A stretch of 64,000 nucleotides of DNA, from assembly GCF_003121895.1 (NCBI RefSeq), contig NZ_QEWW01000002.1, positions 186,001-250,000 on the forward strand. The letters are read 5' to 3'. The notes under the pieces were generated by a model. That model saw nothing but the letters and a program-made list of their open reading frames with translations. It ran no database searches and was not told where the DNA came from. Shown here one piece after another: positions 49,259-58,566 of this stretch. Numbering within the stretch: the stretch's first letter is position 1; each line of letters opens with the position of its first letter. The position numbers and the translations under genes are program-made. Source of the stretch: Ignatzschineria cameli. GTDB taxonomy: Bacteria > Pseudomonadota > Gammaproteobacteria > Cardiobacteriales > Wohlfahrtiimonadaceae.

Positions 49259-50689
49259 ATGGAGTTAAAAGCTTTTAAAGCTTACGATATTCGGGGGGAA
49301 TACCCCCTTGAGATTAATGAAGACCTAGCTTATAAGCTAGGTCTTGCATTTGTAGCGGAATATCGGGCTAAAGTGGTCGTTGTTGGGCATGATATTCGTC
49401 AAAGTAGTCCACAACTCTTTGCGAAATTAGTCGCCGGAATTTGTGATGCTGGTGCTAATGTTATTTCGTTAGATCTTTGTGGAACGGAAGAGATCTATTT
49501 CAATACGGTCTATCTTGAAGCCGATGGAGGTATTATGATTACCGCAAGCCATAATCCGAAGCATCACAATGGTTTTAAGCTCGTGGGCCGAGGCGCAGAG
49601 CCCATCAGTGGTTCTACTGGTCTTGAAGCTCTAAAGAATCGTATCTTGCAGGAGGATTTTGGTCCTTTTTCTCAAAAAGTGCCGGGAGACTTAACGCGCT
49701 TTCTCGATAAACAGCCCTATCTTCATGCTTTGTTAGCGACATCTTCATTTTCCTCGCAGTTGCGAGAGCCGCAATCATCACTCTCATCCCTATCATCTTT
49801 ATCGCCAGTATCGTCAGTAGCGCCTTTAACCATAGTCTGTAATAGTGGTAATGGTTGTGCCGGCGCAATTGTGGACCTTCTTGAGCCGCATCTTCCTTAT
49901 CGGCTTATTAAGGTTCATCATGAACCAGATGGTGCTTTTCCTAATGGAGTTCCCAATCCTCTTTTAGTGGAGCGTCGAGCAGCAACTCAAGAGGCGATAT
50001 TAGCTAATAATGCAGATTTTGGTGTTGCTTGGGATGGGGATTTTGATCGCTGTTTTTTCTTTGATGAGAAGGGTAACTTTGTTGATAGCTCCTATATTGT
50101 AGGATTGTTGGCAACAGCACTTTTAGCTAAACATCCAAGTTCGACAATTGTGATCGATACAAGGCAGACTCTCAATAGTGAAGAGGCGATTGAGAAGGCA
50201 GGCGGTGAGGTGGTGATCTCTGCCGGTGGTCATTCGCCGATGAAGCGGAGTATGCGTGAGTTTAATGCGCTTTATGGTGGAGAGATGAGTGCACATCATT
50301 ACTTTAGAGCATTCCATTATTGTGATTCAGGAATGATCCCTTTTCTTCTAATCTCTCAGCTTTTAGCAAAGAGCGATCAGACATTAGGAGCGCTCGTTGC
50401 AGCTGCAAGAAAACGTTATCCTTGTAGCGGAGAGTTGAACTATCTTGTAGTGGATTCTGACTTAGTGATCACGAAGATTGCTGATTATTTTAGAGGTGAG
50501 GCGATCTCCGAGGATTATCTTGATGGTTTAAGTTTACGTTTAGAAGATTCACGAATCAATGTGCGCGCTTCCAATACAGAGCCCTATTTACGGATTAATA
50601 TTGAAGGAAGAGGCTCAACAGAGATCGTTAAGGCACGGCAAAAAGAGATCGAGCAGCTATTGACCCCCTATTTACAATCTTCTTTATAA
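49259..50689 (+). CDS. manB: Phosphomannomutase (ManB/CpsG-like)
   Basis: It interconverts mannose-6-phosphate and mannose-1-phosphate for GDP-mannose and surface polysaccharides. The 476-residue protein has the phosphoserine loop TASHNP (Ser97), the metal loop DGDFDRCFFFD, the sugar loop GGEMSAHHYF and the phosphate loop RASNTEP. Between the first and second domains lies a serine-rich linker (residues about 173-187, SSLSSLSSLSPVSSV) encoded by a 9-bp tandem repeat and absent from E. coli ManB. A dual phosphoglucomutase role (AlgC-like) is possible. Confidence 0.9.
   Translation: MELKAFKAYDIRGEYPLEINEDLAYKLGLAFVAEYRAKVVVVGHDIRQSSPQLFAKLVAGICDAGANVISLDLCGTEEIYFNTVYLEADGGIMITASHNPKHHNGFKLVGRGAEPISGSTGLEALKNRILQEDFGPFSQKVPGDLTRFLDKQPYLHALLATSSFSSQLREPQSSLSSLSSLSPVSSVAPLTIVCNSGNGCAGAIVDLLEPHLPYRLIKVHHEPDGAFPNGVPNPLLVERRAATQEAILANNADFGVAWDGDFDRCFFFDEKGNFVDSSYIVGLLATALLAKHPSSTIVIDTRQTLNSEEAIEKAGGEVVISAGGHSPMKRSMREFNALYGGEMSAHHYFRAFHYCDSGMIPFLLISQLLAKSDQTLGALVAAARKRYPCSGELNYLVVDSDLVITKIADYFRGEAISEDYLDGLSLRLEDSRINVRASNTEPYLRINIEGRGSTEIVKARQKEIEQLLTPYLQSSL
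49775..49819 (+). repeat. In-frame 9-bp tandem repeat within the phosphomannomutase gene
   Basis: Five 9-base units (TCATCACTC, TCATCCCTA, TCATCTTTA, TCGCCAGTA, TCGTCAGTA) encode SSL-SSL-SSL-SPV-SSV in the interdomain linker. Unit length preserves the frame. Confidence 0.8.
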
Positions 50690-50757
50690 ATAAAAACCCA
50701 CAAATAAAAACCCACAAATAAAAATTCATAAATAAAAACCCATAAATGAAAATGCCG
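50688..50757. repeat. Tandem repeat, 14-bp unit x5
   Basis: AAATAAAAACCCAC occurs twice exactly, then AAATAAAAATTCAT, AAATAAAAACCCAT and a decayed fifth unit that runs into the lptG terminator. The array begins within the phosphomannomutase stop codon. Confidence 0.85.
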
Positions 50758-50774
50758 GCACTTAAAGCCGGCAT
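50749..50774 (-). terminator. Terminator of the lptF-lptG operon
   Basis: ATGCCGGC (50752-50759) and GCCGGCAT (50767-50774) form a perfect 8-bp stem with a 7-base loop. On the minus strand it is followed by TTTTCATTT. It lies 16 bases downstream of lptG. Confidence 0.75.
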
Positions 50775-50789
50775 CTCTACAATTAGGAG

Positions 50790-51824
50790 TTATGGTAATA
50801 ATTTAAAGAGCGCATAAGCGATCACAATCGCTAAAATTGTCGGAAAGAGGGCCCCCAGTAGCGGAGAGAATCCGGAGATAAGGATAAAGTGTCCTAACAT
50901 CTGTGTTGTTAAGTAGATAATGAGCCCCAAAATAACCCCGATCAAGATGCGCTCACCAATTCCTTGTCGTCTCTGCTGAGCAAAGACGAGCGGTGCAGCG
51001 ATAAGGATCATTGAGATATTGGTTAAAGGATTGAAGACCTTCGACCAAAAAGCAAGGCGATATTCACTACTATCGAGATTATTCTCTTCGAGATAGTTAA
51101 TAAAACGCCATAGACTCTGGCTCGATTGATATTCTGGGTCACTAATGAGTGCCGTTAAGGCCGCCTGATCAATATGGGTCTCTATTTTAAAGTCTTTTAG
51201 ATTCTCTTTAGTGATTTGGCGCTCACTAAAAGTGATCGCAGAGAGTGAAGGAATCACCCAATGATCGCCTTCAAGTGTCATATGATCAGCTCTCATAATC
51301 TGTTTTAGATAATTATCTTCAGGCTTATAAATTGTGATATTGCGCAGGGAGAGATCACGCATTGATCTCACTTCAATAATATAACCGCCATCAATCGCCC
51401 AAAATCCCTTCCCAACACTGCTCTTATGACTCACTTCAAGTGCTCTTTCATGGGTCTCTGGAACAATATATTCACCGATTAAGACAACGCCAAGACTTAA
51501 GATTAGAGTAGTATAGATCGCTCCTTTTAGTGTGCGAGCTTTACTAAATCCAGCGGTTCTAATAGCGGTTAACTCATTGTGGCTAGCTAGTTGCCCCAAA
51601 CCGAGGAGTGTTCCTAAGAGTAATGCCATTGGAAAGATACGATAGATGCGCGCCGGCATATCGTAGAGCAGATAGAGCAACATGTCGGTGACAACATATT
51701 GATCATCAAGGTCTTGCAGCTCATTTAGAAAGGTAAAAAAGGTCTCAATAATAACGAGAAGCAGAAGACAGAGCAGGGTAAAGAAGAGGGAGGTCTTTAA
51801 GGTATATCGATCAATTTTTATCAT
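50790..51824 (-). CDS. lptG: LPS export permease LptG
   Basis: LptG pairs with LptF in the inner-membrane LptB2FG complex that extracts LPS. The 344-residue protein starts MIKIDRYTLKTSLFFTLLCL, has three N-terminal and three C-terminal membrane segments around a periplasmic beta-jellyroll-like domain (about 115-265), and the coupling segment NELTAIRTAGFSKARTL. It follows lptF by 140 bases, a wider gap than usual. Confidence 0.92.
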   Translation of the reverse strand: MIKIDRYTLKTSLFFTLLCLLLLVIIETFFTFLNELQDLDDQYVVTDMLLYLLYDMPARIYRIFPMALLLGTLLGLGQLASHNELTAIRTAGFSKARTLKGAIYTTLILSLGVVLIGEYIVPETHERALEVSHKSSVGKGFWAIDGGYIIEVRSMRDLSLRNITIYKPEDNYLKQIMRADHMTLEGDHWVIPSLSAITFSERQITKENLKDFKIETHIDQAALTALISDPEYQSSQSLWRFINYLEENNLDSSEYRLAFWSKVFNPLTNISMILIAAPLVFAQQRRQGIGERILIGVILGLIIYLTTQMLGHFILISGFSPLLGALFPTILAIVIAYALFKLLP

Positions 51825-51964
51825 ATTATCCTCGCGATAACGATCTGTCGCCCACGATGGGATTTTGGCTATTTAGGGTTCTCATAATTGGGTCTCCTTG
51901 TAATTCTTAATTATCTCTTAGCGATATTGATGGGAGCTCTCTTGAATCATTTTTAGAGATATTA

Positions 51965-53020
51965 TTAGAGAGATCTGTTGTAACGCCGGTAGACAATGTA
52001 GGCGAAGATAAACATGATGAGCTGAATCCACCAAATGCCTAAGTCGGGATTGATTTTGCCACTCTTGATCCATGAGAGACCAATACCTAAGAAGTTGAAG
52101 TAGAAGACATAGAAGATGACCCCTACAATTAACTTATTGAAACGCCCCTCTCTTGGTCGAGAGTGAGAGAGCGCCGGGATTAAGAGAATCAGAAGATAGA
52201 TTGAGATCGGTCCTGAAAGGCGTCGCTGTAACTCTCGCTTCTCATCTACCGTTGTGCCGGTAATAACATCGTGAGCACTCCAGGCAATCGCTTTCGGCCA
52301 AGCATCACTACTCTCTGTATCGAGACGAATTCGTAAGCTATCGAAGAAGAGAACCTCTGAAAAATCAGCATTAGTCGTGGTTCTTGATCCCTCTTCTAAG
52401 ATGACAAAGCGGGTATTATCCTCATTGATCTGTTGCGTCCCTTTTTCGGCAATGGTGATGGTGTGATGACCATTAGCTTCATTGGTTTTGATAAAGATTT
52501 TATTAAGTGTCCCATCTTCAGCATTGATCGATTGGACATAGATGGTCTGCTTTCCCCGAGCAAATTCTTGGAATACGCCCGGTTTTAAAATTGTTAGTTG
52601 CGCCTCTTCGCGCGCCTTTTTTAAGACCACTTCCTGGATCTGAGCAATCTCCGGTACAATCCAGAAGTTTAAGATTAAAATTAGAAAACTGAGAGGAATA
52701 CCGATCTGCAATAAGATGCGGTAGAGCCGTTTAACCGGCATCCCTAAAGCATAAAATGCCGTCATTTCGCTATCTTTGTAGAGTCTGCCAAATGCCAAAA
52801 TAGAGGCGAGAAGAAAGCTTAAAGGGAGAAGTTCTGTGATAAAGCGGACAACTTGAAGACCTAGAAGGGAGATAACCGCAGATTGGGATAATGTGCCATT
52901 GATTACTTGGTTAAGGTAGAAGGCTAATCGCTGCACGAGAAGGATAGAGATCAGTACAAGAAGTACTGCTGCGAAGGTAGACAAGATCTCTCGTCGAATA
53001 TAGCGATTAATGAGGCTCAT
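51965..53020 (-). CDS. lptF: LPS export permease LptF
   Basis: The 351-residue protein starts MSLINRYIRREILSTFAAVL, the LptF opening, has the coupling segment DSEMTAFYALGMPVKRLYR and six membrane segments split by a periplasmic domain. It forms the other half of the LPS extraction channel with LptG. Confidence 0.93.
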   Translation of the reverse strand: MSLINRYIRREILSTFAAVLLVLISILLVQRLAFYLNQVINGTLSQSAVISLLGLQVVRFITELLPLSFLLASILAFGRLYKDSEMTAFYALGMPVKRLYRILLQIGIPLSFLILILNFWIVPEIAQIQEVVLKKAREEAQLTILKPGVFQEFARGKQTIYVQSINAEDGTLNKIFIKTNEANGHHTITIAEKGTQQINEDNTRFVILEEGSRTTTNADFSEVLFFDSLRIRLDTESSDAWPKAIAWSAHDVITGTTVDEKRELQRRLSGPISIYLLILLIPALSHSRPREGRFNKLIVGVIFYVFYFNFLGIGLSWIKSGKINPDLGIWWIQLIMFIFAYIVYRRYNRSL

Positions 53021-53223
53021 ATCATTACTATTCCATAATTTAAGGGACCTAAGATAGGTCGCTGAAAGTGTAGATCGCTCTTAAGTGAGAAGCAGAAACG
53101 GCTCATTGCTCTTGATTGCGCGCTGATTGTTCTAGTTGTTATTCTAGTTATCGCGCTATTGATTGAACTTGATCGCTTCTGATTCCCACCTCTGATTTTA
53201 TATTTAAGATGTGTAAGAAGAGA

Positions 53224-54444
<1,221 letters not shown>

Positions 54445-54549
54445 CTACATCGTCGGCAAAATATCGTGTTGGTAGATCTTGTAAAGGGGGGATGCGAATG
54501 ATCGCTTATCAATGGATATTATCTAAGAGAGATAATTAAGAAGGGTTAT

Positions 54550-54996
54550 ATGGGGCATACAGTACAGGTTAGCTTTTATGTCTTACCGACAAGCAATGAA
54601 GCTGCGCGGCAGAAATTATTATTGAAGATATTGGAGAAAGCCTATCTAGCAGAAGAGCCGGCATTACTCTATAGCGATAATCAGGAGCTGATCCATTTTT
54701 TAGATCGAAAATTGTGGGAACTTCCCAATATCGATTTTCTTCCTCATGCGGTCATTAACTCTGAAGATGATATTAATGAGGCTGATTTTATCTATCTCTC
54801 CGATAAGATGTGGCCGATGCCTAATCGATCCTTGATTATTAATATTCATCCTTTTGTTCCAGAGGATGTTAAAAATGGGCTCTATCCTCGTGTTTTTGAG
54901 GTGATTACACAAGATCCACAAATATTGGAAGAGAGCCGAAATCGTTATCGGCTCTATCGTCAATTAGGTTTTCAGATTCAGACTCATAAGTTGTAG
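54550..54996 (+). CDS. holC: DNA polymerase III subunit chi
   Basis: Chi links the clamp loader to SSB. The 148-residue product has VQVSFYVLPT at the start, an LAEKAY-like segment, LIHFLDRKLWELPNIDFLPH and the C-terminal RNRYRLYRQLGFQIQTHKL, all matching HolC. Divergent from tgt and converging on recN, whose end is 2 bases away. Confidence 0.88.
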   Translation: MGHTVQVSFYVLPTSNEAARQKLLLKILEKAYLAEEPALLYSDNQELIHFLDRKLWELPNIDFLPHAVINSEDDINEADFIYLSDKMWPMPNRSLIINIHPFVPEDVKNGLYPRVFEVITQDPQILEESRNRYRLYRQLGFQIQTHKL

Positions 54997-54998
54997 TG

Positions 54999-56669
54999 TT
55001 ACTGGGGCTGATTACTCTCGATCATCTCTTTGGCATGTTGGAAGGTTGCCTCAGTCAATTTTACACCGCCAAGCATGCGCGCAATCTCATCAATACGCCC
55101 TTTGGCATCGAGCGCACGTATTGCGGTTGTTGTACTATTCTCCCCTTTGCTTTTAGCGACAACAAAGTGGTGATGGCCAAAACTTGCCACTTGAGGCAAA
55201 TGGGTAACACAGAAGACTTGACGCCCGATACTGAGTTCTTGTAGATAGCGGCCGATCATCTCTGCAACAGCCCCTCCAACGCCGGTATCAACCTCATCGA
55301 AGATCAAAGTCGGTAGGGAAGAGCGCATACTTAGAATTACAGAGATGGCTAAGCTAATACGAGCAAGCTCCCCTCCGGAAGCAACTCTCCCTAAGGGTTG
55401 AAGGGGTTGGCCGGGATTGGCGGAAACATTGAATTCAACAGCTTCATTCCCATAAGGATGGTAAGGATTATTTGGATGGAGATGGATGGCAAATTTCCCC
55501 CCTTCCATCGCTAAACCTTGCATCGATTGGGTAATTTTGAGATTGAGTTCATCGATCGCTTCAAGCCGCTTTTGGGTGATCTCATCTGCCATCTTTTGCC
55601 AGCGGATTTTCATCTGTGAAATCTTCTGCTCAAGCTCTTCAATTACCTCTTCAGAGACATCTTGCGTACTAAGCTCATGTTCGAGCTCTTGTTGCTTTGT
55701 TAAGAGGTTGATAGGGTCAATACGATGTTTCCGTGCTAGGCTATTGAGCTCCTGCATACGGCTTTCAACTTGACGCAGCTCTTCTTGATCAAAGCCTTCA
55801 TGATCCATTCTCGCATTGAGTTCATTCTCCGATTCACTGCAGAGGATAAGAGCATTATCGATCATCTCCTTGATATCTTTAACGCTAGGATCAAAGTTTT
55901 CAATTGTCTGTAATGATTGTTCAAGCTGAGCTAATTTTCGGGTAATGCCATACTCATCATCACTTAGATAGTTGATCGCCTCCTCTAATGCGGCAATTCT
56001 CAATTCAAAATTATTAAGGTGATCGAAACGCTCATTGATCGCTTCCCACTCCCCTTCTTGCGGCTTGATGCTCTTAAATTCTGCAAGTTGGAATTTTAGA
56101 AAATTGATCCGATCTTGTGTGCTCTCATCACGATTTTTAAGTTCATTGAGTTTACTCTCTAACGTCTGCATCTCGCGAGTAAAGATCGCTAACTCATCTA
56201 CTTCATCAAGGCAACCGGCATATTGATCGACAAGATGGCGTTGTGCATTTGCTCGTGTTAAGGATTGGTGAGCATGTTGCCCATGAATATCGACTAAACG
56301 CTCGCCGATACTTTTAAGAGCATGGAGAGGCATTGCACGGCCATTAATAAAACCGCGTGTACGACCACTGCTTGAGATAACGCGGCGTAAAATACAAAGA
56401 TCATCATCAAAGCCGATGGCATTTTCAGTAAGCCACGCTTTCGCTCTTGGAATCTTGGAGATATCGAAGGTGGCAATCACCTCACCTTGGGCTTCTCCCT
56501 GATAGATCATTGTGCTATCTGCCTTCCCGCCTAACACAATTGAGAGGGCATCGACAGTTAAAGATTTCCCCGCACCTGTTTCACCACTGATCACCGTTAA
56601 ATTAGGGGAGAAGTCGAGCTGTAGCTCCTCAATAATGGCAAAGTTTTTTACATAGAGGTCAATTAGCAT
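54999..56669 (-). CDS. recN: DNA repair protein RecN
   Basis: This SMC-like ATPase acts in double-strand break repair. The 556-residue protein has Walker A SGETGAGKSLTVDAL, a long central coiled coil (about 160-380), the signature VASGGELARISLAI and Walker B LIFDEVDTGVGG. Complete. It overlaps no neighbour but its end is 2 bases from the holC stop with no room for a terminator. Confidence 0.96.
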   Translation of the reverse strand: MLIDLYVKNFAIIEELQLDFSPNLTVISGETGAGKSLTVDALSIVLGGKADSTMIYQGEAQGEVIATFDISKIPRAKAWLTENAIGFDDDLCILRRVISSSGRTRGFINGRAMPLHALKSIGERLVDIHGQHAHQSLTRANAQRHLVDQYAGCLDEVDELAIFTREMQTLESKLNELKNRDESTQDRINFLKFQLAEFKSIKPQEGEWEAINERFDHLNNFELRIAALEEAINYLSDDEYGITRKLAQLEQSLQTIENFDPSVKDIKEMIDNALILCSESENELNARMDHEGFDQEELRQVESRMQELNSLARKHRIDPINLLTKQQELEHELSTQDVSEEVIEELEQKISQMKIRWQKMADEITQKRLEAIDELNLKITQSMQGLAMEGGKFAIHLHPNNPYHPYGNEAVEFNVSANPGQPLQPLGRVASGGELARISLAISVILSMRSSLPTLIFDEVDTGVGGAVAEMIGRYLQELSIGRQVFCVTHLPQVASFGHHHFVVAKSKGENSTTTAIRALDAKGRIDEIARMLGGVKLTEATFQHAKEMIESNQPQ

Positions 56670-56744
56670 CGCGATCTCCTTAGCCGTTTATGGCTGTTAT
56701 TTCGAGAGTTATTGGGAAAGTTGTTCGGGATATTGTTGGGAAAA

Positions 56745-56987
56745 TTACTTAGCGCTATTTTGAATAGCGGTGATGATGGCATCGAGGTCGAGAGGACTTT
56801 TATAGATCTCTCCTTGCCATTGAATCACTGGAATAAACCAGCCATAAGCTTCAACTAATGCATCATCATGAACAATATCGATATATTGATACGAGATCCC
56901 TTCTTGTTGTAAACGATCTTCTACCGCCTCACAGAGTTGACAATCTAAGGTGCTATAGAGCACTACGTTGTGGGTTTGATTCGCCAT
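56745..56987 (-). CDS. Glutaredoxin family protein (DUF836-like)
   Basis: This 80-residue thioredoxin-fold protein has YSTLDCQLCEAV with a CxxC active site (Cys16 and Cys19) and the cis-proline region WFIPVIQWQGE. Small single-domain proteins of this kind are widespread in gammaproteobacteria. Redox partner unknown. It lies 75 bases upstream of recN on the same strand. Confidence 0.85.
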   Translation of the reverse strand: MANQTHNVVLYSTLDCQLCEAVEDRLQQEGISYQYIDIVHDDALVEAYGWFIPVIQWQGEIYKSPLDLDAIITAIQNSAK

Positions 56988-57355
56988 ACTAATTACACTC
57001 TTCTATAATTTATGCCAATGGTGATCTGAATAATTGAGCATCGCGATATTGGTCGCGATAATTGATGCTTAGTTTACTCAATCATCGCTCAAACGACAAT
57101 AAAAATATTGCTTAAATGTAATATTTGTAATGTTTGTAATGTTGTCAATATTTGTCATATTTGTAACATGTGCAATATCCCAATTTCCCAATCTCCCAGT
57201 CTCTCAACATTTAAATTTTATACTTCTCTTTGACCTTGATAATGGGTAAAAGTTGAAATTGGGAAAATAAGAGGAGCGGAATCAGTTATAATTGTCTCCA
57301 TTTATGAGGCACTATTTTGCCACTAATTGAATAGACGCTAAGAAAGGATATGTTA
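56988..57355. other. Divergent spacer between the glutaredoxin gene and kdsD
   Basis: This spacer holds a hairpin-forming palindrome, ATCGCGA (57040-57046) with TCGCGAT (57053-57059), nested in AGCATC (57037-57042) and GATGCT (57064-57069). Its place between divergent starts suggests an operator. A degenerate 9-bp tandem array (57121-57174) passing into 8-bp units (57175-57198) follows. No gene is supported. Confidence 0.5.
57121..57198. repeat. Tandem repeats, 9-bp x6 then 8-bp x3
   Basis: Units such as ATATTTGTA, ATGTTTGTA, ATATTTGTC (9 bp) are followed by ATATCCCA, ATTTCCCA, ATCTCCCA (8 bp). The change of period within one array resembles the pgpB upstream array. Confidence 0.75.
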
Positions 57356-58330
57356 ATGAAAAGTGAGCGTGAAGATTATATCTCTCGAGCAAAGAAGGTC
57401 TTAACGATTGAGGCTGAAGCGGTATTAGCCCTGCAATCAGAGATTGATGATAATTTTCTTCAGATCTGTGAACGCTTGAAGGAGTGTCAGGGTCGCATTG
57501 TTGTGACAGGAATGGGTAAGTCAGGGCATATTGGAAATAAAATTGCGGCAACGATGGCAAGTACAGGAACGCCCTCTTTCTTTCTTCATCCGGCAGAAGC
57601 AAGTCATGGCGATCTTGGAATGATTACCGAAGATGATGTGGTTCTTGCGCTCTCAAATTCCGGCGAGACCGATGAGATCATTGCGATTTTGCCGATTCTT
57701 TCACGGAGAAACATTCCATTAGTTGCAATGACAGGGAATCAGCATTCGACATTAGCTCGATCGGCAGATTACCATCTCTTGGTGCAGGTTGAAAAAGAGG
57801 CTTGTCCGCTCAATTTAGCCCCGACCGCGAGTACCACAGCAGCACTGGCGATGGGAGATGCTTTGGCAGTAACGCTGCTAGAGATGCGAGGATTTACCTC
57901 GGAAGATTTTGCCTTCTCTCATCCCGGAGGTAAATTGGGGCGTCGCTTACTTCTGCGTGTAGCCGATATTATGGCGCCTTTTGAGGAGTTAGCAGCACTT
58001 CCTGAATCCACGGCATTAACAGATACGCTTCTTGCAATGACACAAAAACCACTCGGGGTCTCTGTTGCGGTAGATCAAGATCAGATGCTTTTAGGGGTCT
58101 TTACAGAGGGGGATCTACGTCGCTCTTTAATGACAGGTCGAGATATCCATGAATTAACATTGGGCGACTGTATTACACGCACACCCTATATTATTGCCCC
58201 AGATGCATTAGCGGTAGATGCCGTTCATCTTATGGAGACAAAGCGAATTACAGCCCTTCCTGTTGTGGCAGAGGGTCGAGTACTTGGGGTTATCAATATG
58301 CATCATCTTCTTCAAGCGCGTGTAATTTAG
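57356..58330 (+). CDS. kdsD: Arabinose-5-phosphate isomerase KdsD
   Basis: KdsD converts ribulose-5-phosphate to arabinose-5-phosphate for Kdo in LPS. The SIS domain (about 40-180) has GRIVVTGMGKSGHIGNKIAA and HGDLGMI; two CBS domains follow (about 208-324). The start at 57356 (324 residues) has AAGGA seven bases upstream; the ATG at 57350 sits too close to that box. Length agrees with E. coli KdsD (328). Confidence 0.94.
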   Translation: MKSEREDYISRAKKVLTIEAEAVLALQSEIDDNFLQICERLKECQGRIVVTGMGKSGHIGNKIAATMASTGTPSFFLHPAEASHGDLGMITEDDVVLALSNSGETDEIIAILPILSRRNIPLVAMTGNQHSTLARSADYHLLVQVEKEACPLNLAPTASTTAALAMGDALAVTLLEMRGFTSEDFAFSHPGGKLGRRLLLRVADIMAPFEELAALPESTALTDTLLAMTQKPLGVSVAVDQDQMLLGVFTEGDLRRSLMTGRDIHELTLGDCITRTPYIIAPDALAVDAVHLMETKRITALPVVAEGRVLGVINMHHLLQARVI

Positions 58331-58340
58331 GTATCGGTCG

Positions 58341-58389
58341 GGTATCAGGTATCAGGTATCAGGTATCAGGTATCAGGCATCAGGTATTC
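58341..58389. repeat. Heptanucleotide repeat GGTATCA x5 plus decayed copies
   Basis: Five perfect copies of GGTATCA (58341-58375) are followed by GGCATCA and GGTATTC. This is the least degenerate array of the window and probably the youngest. It lies 10 bases after the kdsD stop, in the 236-base spacer before rep. Confidence 0.9.
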
Positions 58390-58566
58390 GGTATTAGATA
58401 GATATTAGATGTTAGATCAGGATATTGATGAGAAACGCTTTCTCATTTCGATCATTGCGCTATCGATGGCAAAAAATTAGCGCTGAAGATTGAGAGAACT
58501 GAGAGATTTGAGAGATCTTAGATAAGTGGGAAAGTAAGTAGAAGCGAGAAGGTTGAAGGGAGAGCG

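Noticed and set aside
58341-58389. Heptamer array considered as a CRISPR or iteron origin
   Set aside because: Units are only 7 bp without spacers, not palindromic, and no replication initiator or cas gene is near.
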